A DNA stretch of 64,000 nt from Helichrysum umbraculigerum (lineage: Eukaryota > Streptophyta > Magnoliopsida > Asterales > Asteraceae), in NCBI GenBank assembly GCA_949592205.1, contig CATIUR010000001.1:240392750-240456749 (forward strand). The letters are read 5' to 3'. The position numbers and the translations under genes are program-made. Each line of letters opens with the position of its first letter. The first letter of the stretch is position 1. Shown here in pieces: positions 47,501-58,212 of the stretch. The notes below the pieces were generated by a model. It searched no databases. It was not told the DNA's origin and was given only the letters and a program-made list of their open reading frames with translations.

Positions 47501-47757
47501 GGATTAGGACCACTGCAAGCTATGCTAGCTCGAGTCGCATGTTTTCAAACTTTGGGACAACACTGCATTTACTTTTGTATTTCAATTTATGTAATTGAAA
47601 ACCACTATTAACTTTGTAAACGTTTTATTTGGTAAATATATAACTATTTTCAACGTCTCATTTAGAGTCGTTCATTATATATCTTTGTGCTTGTGATATT
47701 TGATTTAGTAACACCCGACCCGACTGCTTCCGCGAACCGAAATTTGAGGGTGTTACA
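44544..47757 (+). repeat. 3' LTR of the gag-only retrotransposon (3214 bp)
   Basis: Same ends and contents as the 5' LTR; the length difference of 12 bases is one indel in the TGTGTCGCA cluster. Word cluster at 45352-45585, hairpin array at 46439-47129. Confidence 0.93.
46439..47129 (+). repeat. Hairpin array, 3' LTR copy
   Basis: Copy of the array at 40210-40900 with two visible differences: one GCGCGTTGCGC unit has become GCGCGTTGCAC and one GGTTCGCTGAACC has become GGTTTGCTGAACC. The first breaks one pair; the second turns a C-G into a T.G pair. Confidence 0.8.
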
Positions 47758-49304
47758 TATAATTCCAAAACACAACACTGATTCATACAAATAAGATATC
47801 AGAGTAAACCCTGGTCGTCAAACATTCCATTCAGTCAACAGCTTCTTGCCCAACCCGTTATCTAATCATAACCTGCAAGAAGTAATGTGGGGGATTAGCA
47901 CGAAGCTAAGTGAATGAAACTATAGCCATCAGCATAACTTAGCATAACAAAATTTGTATACAACAAATAATCGTAAACACACAGATATCAAAGAGGATCG
48001 GTGGTCCTTGAGGAACCCTCAATGCCGCGGTGGCCCTCAAGCAACACTTGTAAACTCCACTGAGCTGCAGGCCAATACAACGGTTTACCGATAGCCTATT
48101 GCTATTCTTCCACATGACTAAGGTTCCCATTAACGATATGTACAAGGAACCCTCCATCGGCTAAACAATAGCAACCAAGCCCAACTCAGGTTGACCTCTT
48201 TATCATCACATATGCCCAAAGGTCATGGAACACATAATCCATAATTATCATGGAATCATATCAGATTAACAATCTATCAACAGTAACATCTACGGTTACC
48301 CGTTGTAACCAAACCTGTTACAACTAAATCACACTGAGGGTACAGATCCACTCACCAATACCTCAGTCGTCCACTCAGTAGTCTAATATCACTGAGTCTG
48401 CTCACAATCTGAGAATACAACAGAATAACAAGTCAGTAACCCAGTCATAATAATGAACTTATATTATAATCATATAACATATAACATATTTCAATTCATA
48501 ATATCCAACCATGGTTTAATGATGATAAACTAATCATTTACTAATGTCCACTATTATATCATATCATATTAGTCTTAAATATCTAAACAATTTAAGAGTA
48601 AAAATCTGGTTTGCTGTTCCAACCCAAGAACCTGTCGGCTGAGCATCTGGACCCGTCGGGTCCTTCACACGAACAGTCGGGTCCTTCACACAAACAACCG
48701 AGTAAATTAAAACAAGTGGTAACAGAACCAAATCGCATTTTAAAACCTAGAGGAGCCGCCGGTTTCCCTTTTTACCAGCCGGGTTGTCACACCCCCAAAT
48801 CGGTAATCGCGTTTATTAATAGTTTAGCGGAAGCTTTTAGTTAATTAGCGGAAGCATTTTAATGATAGTTAAGCATTGAGGGCGGACAGATTCGATAGTG
48901 CATTCACGATGTCAGAGCATATGATCATATAGAACATAATATATTTAAGATGCCATAAGTTTAAAGTTATTACAAAAGATACGACTTATAAAGTCGTACA
49001 TAAGTAGGGTTGTCAAAGACAACTTAAGTATTTGAAAATACATATTTATAAAAAAGGGATTTCATAAGTATAATCAATGGAATTGATAATACAAAGGAAA
49101 TCCATGTGTCCCAAAAGTGGCATCATAAATAGTCAGGTTACCTACGTCCTTTATGCATGCAGATGTACCTGAGTCCTAATTCCCTGAAAAACATAGTAAA
49201 CTGTCAACATTGAATGTTGAGTGAATTCACAGGTTTAGTGTGAATGTAATAAATCAGTTTTGTATAAATCATTCATGTACACAAACATAATATTTATATG
49301 TAAG

Positions 49305-49671
49305 TAGGAAACACAAGTATTCTAATTAAAGAAAACATTTCCTAAATATGTAAGAATGTCATTCTTACAATAATAATAGCAGTGTAGGAAACACAAGTTT
49401 AATCATAAACATTTCCTAACAAGTAGTCGCAGGATATACAGGTTTATAAATTAAGTAAACATATCCATTTCAATAGTTAAGGAAAATCAGGTTTAGCAGT
49501 CAAGCAAACATTTTCCAACAGATAGTTAACAGGAATACAAGTTTAACAATAAAGTAAACATTCCAATAATAGTTGTTGCAGGAAATACAGGTTTAACATT
49601 TAAGTAAACATTTCCTATATGTAGTTGTTTTGTGGGAAACCAAGTTTAACCATTTAAGGTAAACGTTTCCT
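49305..49671 (-). repeat. Tandem hairpin units with compensating arms in solo LTR B
   Basis: Seven or so units of about 45-60 bases have the form GGAAA-CACAAGTTTAA...AAACA-TTTCC. Arms change together: GGAAA/TTTCC, GGATAT/ATATCC, GGAAAAT/ATTTTCC, GGAAT/ATTCC, GGGAAAC/GTTTCC. The loop keeps the AGGTTTAA..AAGTAAACA core. Confidence 0.75.
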
Positions 49672-51024
49672 AAAAATAGTCTCTCAAAGGAACACCTGTC
49701 CTATTAGTCATCACAGGGAATACCCTTCCCAAATCAAGTTATTGTTTAGTTGTTTAGTTGTAGATGTGGGAAATTTAGACTATAATCCCTCCAAGGTGAG
49801 CTAAACCTTTAGAGTTAAAGTAACGACACTAGTACTATAACCAAACCACGACTAGTTGTTTTGTTGATGCCTCAGTAACATCTTAAGTATACATTCCTCG
49901 TTACGACTATCGTCGATGTGGTTGGAATGACCAACGAGTAAAATCCTGGGAGGGTTGTCAAATCGATAGTACTATCTGTATACTCAGTAGCTAGAGTCAC
50001 CTAGCTAATGGTTATAGCTAATGGTTATAGGTTGCAAGCACTGGGACTTATGTGCACTACAACTACCTCGCGTAAACCTAGGATCGTACCAAGATCTGCT
50101 GTCTTATTCCCAAAATGTTGTGAAAACGTTTCATATAATTAATTCAAGTTAATTCAATATGAAAACATTTTATAGAAACAGTTCAAGTTTAATAGTGTGA
50201 AAGAAATCATGTTATTCAATTTCACATAATAGCATGCAACGCAATACATAAAGCATATAACATGTTATATCACATTGTTCTATGTTTTCCACCCCTGGTT
50301 TTAAAAGCATTTAAAACAATAAAAGATAGGGGCTGTGAACTCACGGTTTGCAAGTCTTCAGCACAAATAGATAGCTAGCAAACAATCCAAACGCGTCCTC
50401 AAATACCTAGATGCAAATAAATACTTGTATAAGTATATGGATTATTTGTTAAGTTGAAATGTTTATAATATTTCAGTTGCTGTTGAGGTTTGCGTTTCAA
50501 TTAGTCGTTAAGTTCAAGTATGTATTTATATACATATTAGTTGAATATATATATATTTTAATATATATATTAGTTGTCGTCATTGTTAATATACATTGAT
50601 ATGTACATAGTCGTTGTTCGTCGTTGATTATGTTTTTCAAAACATAATTATAATAGTTATAAAAATAACTTGGTTATATCGAATATATATAAATACACTT
50701 GAATAAGTTTTGTATTTATTGAAATATATAAATTGTCGCGAATGAAACTTTGTTGTCGTTTATGTTTCAAAACCATAACCTAGGTCGTTATAAAATGTAA
50801 CTCATTTTATTCGTTTCGATATATACATATTGTCCGTTAGTATTTATATATATGTAATTGTCTCGAAGTTTTGTCGCGTTCTAAATGTCCGTATTAAATT
50901 ATGTCGCGGAATATGATTATGTCTCAAAGTTGTCTCAACATTAGTCGAGTAATAAGTCTCAGTCCATATAACGATTACTGGTTTGTACATTTTGTAAAAT
51001 GAAATGGACTGGGCCTGGACAGTC

Positions 51025-51355
51025 GGGGAATCCGCCGGATTCCCATGAATCCGCCGGATTCAGCAAGGTTCAAGGGGATCCGCCGGATCGGGTCAAGATC
51101 CGCCGGATCGGGTCCAAAATAGGGGGAATCCGCCGGATCCACCAATGATCCGCCGGATTCATTCGTGTTCAAGAGGATCCGCTTGATCCACCAATGATCC
51201 GCCGGATCGAGGGTGTCTTTTACTCATTCATCGTTTTAGCCGAATATTTGTGTACGGGTCGAGAGGTGGGAATCCGCCGGATTCCCGTGAATCTGCCGGA
51301 TTCACCTGGGTTTTGCTGGGGATCCGCCGGATCCAAAGGATGATCCGCCGGATCT
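51025..51355. repeat. ATCCGCCGGAT word cluster in solo LTR B
   Basis: Ten exact ATCCGCCGGAT copies and two decayed ones (GATCCGCTTGATCC, AATCTGCCGGATTC). The flanking bases vary in compensating pairs (GAATCC..GGATTC, GGATCC..GGATCC), extending the self-complementarity. Confidence 0.9.
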
Positions 51356-53441
51356 AAATGTTTTCCAGCAGCTACTTTGTCCTCTGTTCTTACTTATACA
51401 TAATGATTTTTGGTTTTAATCCCTTTTTAACATGATCAAACATCACCAATAGGTTATATAAACTTAATATAACTTGTTTTTAACAATTTATAACAATAAT
51501 AATCATCAAACTTCATAATTTAAAGAAATTATATAAATGAAGAAAATGAAGAAATTATCCTCACAATGATGTTAAGGTGAAGATGATGATGATTCTGATG
51601 TTGTAGATGATGATTATGAACGATGATGATGATAATGCTTCAAGAAACCATTTTGTGAAGTGTTTGATTTTGTGAGTTTGAAAGGTCGAAGTTGATGAAG
51701 ATGAAGGTGATTATGGTGTTGCTTATGCTGCTACTCCCTCTGTTGTTGTTGTTGTGAAGATCACAGAGAACCAGAAAGAAACCAGTGAAATGTGGTGTGT
51801 GTGTGTGTGAATTTTGAAGATCAAAATTATAGGTAGAGATGTATTATTGGAGATGAAATTTCAAACGGGAGTATGGAGCGAACCTCAATCTGTCGCCCAG
51901 ATATTTTGTTTTAGTGTATTATTGGTAGTTTTTAGCCCGTTAATTTCGTGTACGGGTATAATTTGTGGTACTTCAGTTCTAATAAAATTACGCGTTTTGT
52001 TTCTCGATATCTCGAACTCAGTAATTGATAATCATAAAATTGAAATACTTTATCAAAAGTATAATGTAATTAGTTACAGTAAAAGTACTGTATAGTTAAA
52101 AACGCGTGCCAGATTTCAGTCAAATTTGGAAATCATGTTTTGAGGTAATGTTCTATACATTAAAACAGTAACTTACGAAATAATACTTTTATTATTTGGA
52201 ACCTCTAAGCGCGTTTTAAAATTGTTTCTGTTCGTATTACGCGTAACAAAATCGTCTACATGTTTTGTTTTGTTTTCGTTGTAATACTTTTATATAATAA
52301 TTTCAAACTAAAAATTATTCAAAAGTATTTTCGAAGTTCATTTTGGAACTTTATTATTCGCGATTAATACGTTTATTATAAAACGTATAATTTATTATAT
52401 TATTTCAACAATATAATTATCTAATTGTTGTAATTAATAATTTTCGAATTATTAATTATTTTGTATCACTAACGTAATTGTATTAAAGTTTGATATATTT
52501 ATTTCGTACATAATTATATATATTCACATATAACTACTATCAAATACATCACATAACACATAGTAAGTTACACAGAACTTATACACAAAATAGTTTGAAT
52601 TCACTTAGTCAGGGAATTACTCTAGGTAATGCATTAAATTAGGCTAAGTAAATACCCTAATTGGAGGATTGTCACACGGGTTCCCCCATCTGGTCATACT
52701 ACCCGCCGGATTGGGTTAGTACCCGCCGGGTACTAACCAAACACAAGCAATCAGCCGGCTTGATCATAGATCAGCCAGGTTCTAACCCCGAACCAAAAAT
52801 CTGCAGGTCTGTTCAAACCCTCAAACCCGAATTTCATCCATATTTCATCAAACTCAGTTCTAACTGTAACTAACAAGTTTACTAGCATCAATAACCAACA
52901 TATAGCATCATTTAATTTCAATTTCATACCTAATTCATAATTTCAATCAATTTCATTAAACAAGTTCATAACTTACAACAAAAGAACACTTACAATTTGG
53001 GGATGATAAGATGATGATGAGGAATATGTTGATGCTAAGAAATCAAACACAAGTGGATGATGAATTTTGGTTCCTCTTTCAATTTTCTCAAGTTATTAAG
53101 TTTGTGTGTACAAGAGAAAGTAAAGAACCATTAGGAAGGTTAAAGAAAAATAGGTCGGCTCCATCTAACCGACTTCAAAATATTGGTATAATTTAATACC
53201 CCTTATAAACCTATTGTCTGGAACCCAAAAACCATTTGCGAGACAAACTATTTTATTCTTCCTACAACTTTATTAATTTAAAACAATTAATAATTCATCT
53301 ATCACAATAAGTCCTTAAACACGTTTACCTATTATTTTCAGGTAAACCAAACAATATTATTTCCTAACACATTAAATAAAAATTTAAAGTTTAAGAAACA
53401 CTATAATACTACTAGGCCCAGAAAGCGGGTGTTACAGTAAA

Positions 53442-54317
53442 GCTATACCATTTTAAACCAATATTGGGATGTTATTATAAAAACAACCAAATTGCTCAAA
53501 GTTTTTAAAACCGCAACAACTTTATTATTGGGTGTTTATTATTATCCCACAATCATTTGTTACTTAATCAAATTTATTTAGTGTGTGAAAAATTAAGCGA
53601 ATATGAATTTATTGGTGATATATATCCACTAATGGTAAAGCCCATGAAAGAAAAACTAAGAAAATATTTCAAAGAAATGTCACCAGTAATTACTTGTGCC
53701 GCCGCGAACCCGTGTTTGAACATTAGCGGGGTGGAACTACTTATCGATTCCATTTGTAATGATTTGGAGTTGAAAACCGAGGACCCATGGTTTGCAACAA
53801 ATGCAAAAACTCATTTTAACAAATGTTTTCAAGATTTATTTAGTGTTTATTTTAAAAAATATGGTTCAATAAATGTTTCTTCAACTTCAGTTTCATCATC
53901 GTTTAGTACTTCGACTTCAAGGGATACGTTGATTAACTTATATAATAGTATAAGACAATAAAACACTAAACGGGCTAGGGGTGATGGTGTGGTGACAAAC
54001 TATCGACTAGCGAATTTGGGAGATATACCGGAACCGATTTTTTAAACACTATACAACCCAATGAATTCGTACAATTTGGTATTTTGGCTTGATGGAAAGG
54101 AAGGGAATCTCAATTTCCCGTTCTAACCGCCATGGCCCGAGATTTACTAACCGTACAAGCTTCTACGGTAGCTTCAGAATATGCTTTTTCTATTAGTGGC
54201 AAGGTATTATCTATACGAAAAACAAGAATCACACCGGCATCATTAGAGATGTGTATTTGCTTGAAGGATCATTTAGATGCATCGGAGCGTATACAACACA
54301 TTTCAAGTCTTGAAGGT
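53442..54317 (+). pseudogene. hAT transposase, central and dimerisation-domain piece
   Basis: Continues the protein interrupted at 38166. The longest clean stretch (53557-53961) reads YLVCEKLSEYEFIGDIYPL...MVKPMKEKLRKYF and ISGVELLIDSICNDLEL, a DUF4413-like central region. After a short broken part, 54132-54317 reads MARDLLTVQASTVASEYAFS and the RITPASLEMCICLKD block, the C-terminal dimerisation domain of hAT transposases. Frameshifts near 53545 and between 53961 and 54132 show it is dead. It is interrupted after SSLEG by solo LTR C. Confidence 0.85.
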
Positions 54318-54778
54318 TGTCACACCCCCAAATTCATTGATTGTGGTTAGCGGAAGCATTTAGTTAAGTATGGGGGTAATGACACCAACATTGTACATGC
54401 ATACGTATCAGAGCATATGATTACAACAGAACATATATATTAAGATGCCAAGAGTAATAATTACAAAGTTTTACGATTCATCGAATCGTACAAGTGTAAA
54501 AGTAGTTAAGTTTACAAAAGTAGATTTCGTAAATATGACTAAACAGTTTTAGTTATATAAAAGAAATCCAGTTGTCAAAAGTTGGCATCATATTCCTTCG
54601 TGGGTAGCCTATGTTCCATGTATGCAGGCAGATCTTACGTGCAGCTAATTCCCTGAAAAACATAGTAAAAGTCAATAACGAGGTTGAGTGAATTTACAGG
54701 TTTTATGTTAACAAGTTTAGTGATACGTTTGATATGTTCTCAAATCGTTATTGCCATAATAGTTGAAAGACGTTTTGT

Positions 54779-55100
54779 GGAATGTTATCCAAGTATAGTT
54801 CAATTGGGATGTTGCCCAAAATACAGTTCAAAGTTGTTTGTAGGAAAGTCCGTATCCTATCAGTTGTAAGAAAGTAGTATCTTATATGTTTGCCCGAGGA
54901 GTAGGGACTAAATAGTTTATCCAAGAAGTAGGATATAAAATCTTTGCCCAAGAAGTAGGGACTTTCTGTGTGTGTTTGCCCAAGTCGTAGGGACTTTCTG
55001 TGTGTGCTTGCCCAAGTCGTAGGGACTTTCTGTGTGTGTTTGCCCAAGTCGTAAGGACTTTCTGTGTGTGTTTGCCCAAGTCGTAGGGACTTTCTGTGTA
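54779..55100 (-). repeat. Hairpin units and 32-bp tandem repeat in solo LTR C
   Basis: Five copies of a 32-base unit (TTTGCCCAAGTCGTAGGGAC plus TTTCTGTGTGTG) fill 54943-55100. Before them lie related single units: AGGA-AAGTCCGTA-TCCT, AAGA-AAGTAGTA-TCTT, GCCC-GAGGAGTA-GGGA, ATCC-AAGAAGTA-GGAT, GCCC-AAGAAGTA-GGGA. Arms vary in complementary fashion around an AAG(T/A)NGTA loop. Confidence 0.8.
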
Positions 55101-55719
55101 TGTTTATGAAAATGCTGTTTCATAAAAGATAGTTAGCGAAAATGTGTAGCTGGTCGTTCTCCAGCGAGTTCCAATTTAGTTTTTGTATGAAGTACCATTT
55201 CATAAACAAAAGTTGTAACAGTTTGACCGTAGTCATAAAAAGTTTATATAGTTTACATCAAATCAGTTGTATAAAAGTTTGCACCCGTAGCAAAAGAGTT
55301 GACTATGTCTTCCACCCCTGTTCAAAAGTAGTAAAGCAGTAAAAGTAGGGGCTGTGAACTCACCTGTTGAGTTAAGTAAAGTGCGAGTGCTAGCAAAGCC
55401 TAAAGCCCAAGTCTAGTCCGAAACCTCCTAACGCCCTAAACGTATGAGATTTGATAAGTATGTGGATATCCAAGTCGACCATCCATGCTAGTGTTCGTAC
55501 AACCAAGTTATGTCCAAAGCGTTCGTTTAACGTTTACGTTTGTATTTCATAGTTGTGAAAAGGTGTACGACTCGTTGGTGATAGTTTGAAATCACAATTT
55601 CAATAATATAAGTGTGTTTGTAATGTTTGTATAGTTCGCGTATCGTATCGTAGGTAAATATCCGTTCCCGGTTAAGTTCAACACTTAGTGAAAAAGTAGT
55701 TATAAACCTGCTGTTTTTA

Positions 55720-56014
55720 GCGACACTTGAGGCGTCACTCGCCTTAGGGTAGCGTCACTGAGTAAGTGTCGCTATTAATGTTTAATAGTTTTATGCGTCA
55801 CTTGTTGGTAGTGTCGGACAAGGTAAAATCGAATTTTAGACGTCACTTAGGTTAGTGCCGCAGGGAGTGTCGGTTTACCGACACTTAACGAAGTGCCGCA
55901 AAAAGAGGGTTTTTGGCGTCACTTAGGGAAGTGACGCGAAAAGGGGGTTTTATACGACACTTAGTGCGTCACTTAAGTGTTGCTACACTGTTTTTGGTAC
56001 TGATGCGTCACTTA
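55720..56014. repeat. GCGTCACTT / AAGTGACGC word cluster in solo LTR C
   Basis: About fifteen copies of GCGTCACT, GCGACACT or the complement AGTGTCGC/AGTGACGC in both orientations, in the same relative place as the word clusters of the other LTRs. Confidence 0.8.
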
Positions 56015-56923
56015 CCACTGTTCGTGAATCGATTTGTAAAAACGAGTTTTTGGTTCGATTTTGGACATAATCAGTTGAATAAAACGCTAAAACATGATGT
56101 ACTAAGCGTTATAAACATGTAATATCAAAAGAAATCGCGGAATTTAAGAGTTTTCGGAAATGTCGGGATCTTACAAAGTTGTCGCGAGAGAAATCCGAAA
56201 AGATGGAAGTGTAGATCGTGACGAGGTGAATCTTTTTCTCCAAATGAGTCTTGGAATTTGAGGTCGTTTGGTGGTGCTTTTTGGCGGATTAAGGTGGTGG
56301 TGGTGGTGATGTTTTTGGAGAGAAAAAGAAGAGGAAGAAAAAGATGGGTGATGATGAAATGAGGTCATTTTGGGGCAAGATCCACTTTTGTGGGTCTTGT
56401 CTCATTTCACAGTATTTTCGCTCCGTGTTTGTTTACCTGATCGTTTAATGTTAAAATATTTTAAAAACAATAAATCTTTAAATGCGTTATCGAATATATT
56501 TTTAGTTGAGATATTTTATAGAAATAAATTTAGTTGAACCATAAAATTTATAACTTTGTTTTATTTTATTTTTACGGATGCGTTTTGAGTTGTTTCAGTT
56601 TACAAAATAAACGTTATACGCTGCAAAATATTTTATAAATATTATCAACATAATATTTAATAAACGTCAAAATTATTTAATAACTTCATATTATTAACTA
56701 TTTTTGTTCACCAACAGTCGTATGTTTTTGTCGCGTTTGTTCAAGTTGTTTCGTACATAATTACAACTAATTATGAAATGTAATACTACACGTATTAAAT
56801 AGTCGGGCTTTGCTAGACTTACCTCTAAAATTGTTGTGAATTCACTCAAAGTAGGGAATTAGCCTAAAATTCAATTGTTTAGTGTACGTAATCTCGTTCA
56901 AATTTGCGGGGTGTCACAAAGGT

Positions 56924-57061
56924 GAACTAGAATACGAACAAGATTTACAAGATGAAGAGGTGGAAGCGGGTATGGCATTCTCACTTTCCGATGAAGAACT
57001 CGCTCTCGATGAAGCTTTGCGCGAGGCTAGCTCCGAAGAAGATGTCACTCTCGACGACTAG
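56924..57061 (+). pseudogene. hAT transposase, acidic C-terminal piece
   Basis: Directly continues the frame broken at 54317: ELEYEQDLQDEEVEAG, then FSLSDEELALDEAL and a final acidic tail ending at the TAG at 57059-57061. Joined across LTR C the reading frame is undisturbed, so LTR C arrived in, or soon after, an otherwise conserved C-terminus. Confidence 0.85.
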
Positions 57062-57244
57062 CGAATTATACGAATTAAGTTTTATGTTCGTATATTAATA
57101 AAAGTTGAAGTATTATGAGTTTATTAAGTTTATGTTTCCATTCCAAATGTTCGAATAATGTATTATGAGTTTATTTAAAAAAAAGTTGAAGTTTACGTTT
57201 TTTTAATTTGTAACGCTCAACTATTTTTTTTGCTTGGATTATAT

Positions 57245-57440
57245 AGAAAAAACCGGTTAATAACCGGTTTTTGTAACCGAACCAGTTTGTAACCGGTTAT
57301 TATCGGTTTCAGTTTTCAAGTTTGGTAACCGGTTCGGTTCGTAACCGATTTTTAGCTAAAACCGGTTATTGACTGTTGACCAATAACCAGTTTGGTTATT
57401 GTACCCGAACCGGTTTTCGAAATAAACCGGTTTTGTGCAC
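57245..57440. repeat. Right subterminal AACCGGTT array of the hAT element
   Basis: Repeats AACCGGTTAATAACCGGTTT, TAACCGGTTCGGTT and related words in both orientations just inside the right end, mirroring 36697-36875. Confidence 0.75.
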
Positions 57441-57453
57441 CTCTAATCAAGTC

Positions 57454-58203
57454 TACATGCTCAAACCGAGGTATCACTGTGGAGGCGTGGAGTGTTCGTG
57501 ATTTTTCCTTGCCATGATCTATATTTTTAATGGTTCGACTTTGAGAGCTCTTCAGAAAGATATCATAACGACTTATCACTAGGCCAACTTGGTGACAGTG
57601 GAGTCAACTTTATTAATAACGAGTTTTTTTTCACCCGGGCATTGCGGCGGAGCATGGAAAATATATAATTTTAGGCACGCATGTGATTCTTCTTTAGGTT
57701 GTTCGCTCATTTTACGAAACTTAAAACGTATATGAACTTCATTATTCATGTACTATAATATGGAGTGTTCATCGAAGGGGATCTCATTTTTTTCAAGCCA
57801 TTAGAATTGGGTTGTTTTATGTGTTAAATACTTGTCCCCAATTAGATAGTCAACTTACTATGTATAACTGATTATGTTGATTTAATAAACTTGAAACGAA
57901 AACCGCTCAACATATGAATATTATAAAGCTTAAGGAACTCAGTCATAAATAAAAGAAGTATGTATTTTGGATTAGTTTTTTTCGTAGTCCTTTATCATAC
58001 ATTATAATCACATTTATTGTATTAACTTTTTTATGTAGTATCTTTAATTTCTATAGTTGATTTGTTTAGTAAAATCCACTAATCTTAAATAAGAAAACAA
58101 TTTATATTTCGACTCCATAAATAATATTTATAACAATATAAATATAATTATAACAATCTCTATATGTTTTATTTAATTTAAAATACCTTTTTGATTTATT
58201 TAC
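57454..58203. other. Intergenic, nothing recognised
   Basis: AT-rich spacer between the hAT nest and the MULE. Confidence 0.6.
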
Positions 58204-58212
58204 TTAAATTTA

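Larger units (their letters stand above)
38303..47757 (+). mobile_element. Complete non-autonomous gag-only LTR retrotransposon (TR-GAG type)
   Basis: Two near-identical LTRs (38303-41528 and 44544-47757), both starting TGTAACACCC and ending GGGTGTTACA, flank a 3.0-kb interior, with TATAA on both sides (38298-38302 and 47758-47762). A tRNA-iMet primer site follows the 5' LTR and a polypurine tract precedes the 3' LTR. The interior has one intact gag frame and no protease, reverse transcriptase, RNase H or integrase, so movement needs enzymes from another element. The conserved ATTTCGGGACGAAATTTTC block before the polypurine tract and the gag type point to the Tekay/Del branch of Ty3/gypsy. 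I counted about eight substitutions and one 12-base indel between the LTRs by eye, so the insertion is recent and the youngest in the nest. Confidence 0.93.
48785..52676 (-). mobile_element. Solo LTR B (3892 bp), inside element A
   Basis: Begins TGTCACACCCCC and ends TTGTCACA, with CGGGT on both sides (48780-48784 and 52677-52681). No internal coding region or second LTR. A GGGGCTGTGAACTCAC block near 50330 is the complement of the GTGAGTTCATAGCCCC block of the intact LTR, which gives the minus orientation. It carries a hairpin array (49305-49671) and a GATCCGCCGGATC cluster (51025-51355). A TGTG repeat lies at 51795-51810. An open frame of 93 residues at 51814 is chance. Confidence 0.85.
38167..53436 (-). 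mobile_element. LTR-like element A in the hAT element, with two nested insertions
   Basis: It starts TATAACACCCC and ends GGGTGTTACA, and GTAAA stands on both sides (38162-38166 and 53437-53441). Taking out the gag-only retrotransposon and solo LTR B leaves about 1.9 kb with no internal coding region, consistent with a solo LTR. Orientation on the minus strand is inferred from the position of its GC-rich word cluster (ACCCGCCGGGT, near 48650-48784 and 52677-52790). The first dinucleotide is TA, not TG, suggesting mutation since insertion. Confidence 0.75.
54318..56918 (-). mobile_element. Solo LTR C (2601 bp) inside the hAT transposase
   Basis: Begins TGTCACACCCCC and ends GGGGTGTCACA, flanked by AAGGT (54313-54317 and 56919-56923). 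The first 40 bases resemble those of LTR B (CCCCCAAAT...GTTAGCGGAAGCATTTAG), so they belong to one family. The GGGGCTGTGAACTCACCTG block near 55348 gives the minus orientation. Contains a hairpin and tandem array (54779-55100) and a GCGTCACTT word cluster (55720-56014). No coding region. Confidence 0.88.
36673..57445 (+). mobile_element. hAT transposon, swollen to 20.8 kb by nested insertions
   Basis: Terminal inverted repeats TAGTCGTGTCCAAAAAACC (left) and, read inverted, TAGAGGTGCACAAAACCGG (right) are flanked by ATCAAATC (36665-36672) and ATCAAGTC (57446-57453), an 8-bp hAT duplication with one mismatch. Subterminal AACCGGTT arrays lie inside both ends. One transposase reading in the + direction is found in three pieces (37069-38166, 53442-54317, 56924-57061). 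Removing the two first-order insertions with their duplications leaves about 2.9 kb, a normal hAT size. The transposase is broken by frameshifts, a stop and the insertions, so the element is dead. Confidence 0.88.

Noticed and set aside
54748..55123. Minus-strand frames with repeated HTQKVPTTWAN-like units
   Set aside because: They translate the 32-bp tandem repeat of solo LTR C in all frames; a by-product of the repeat length.
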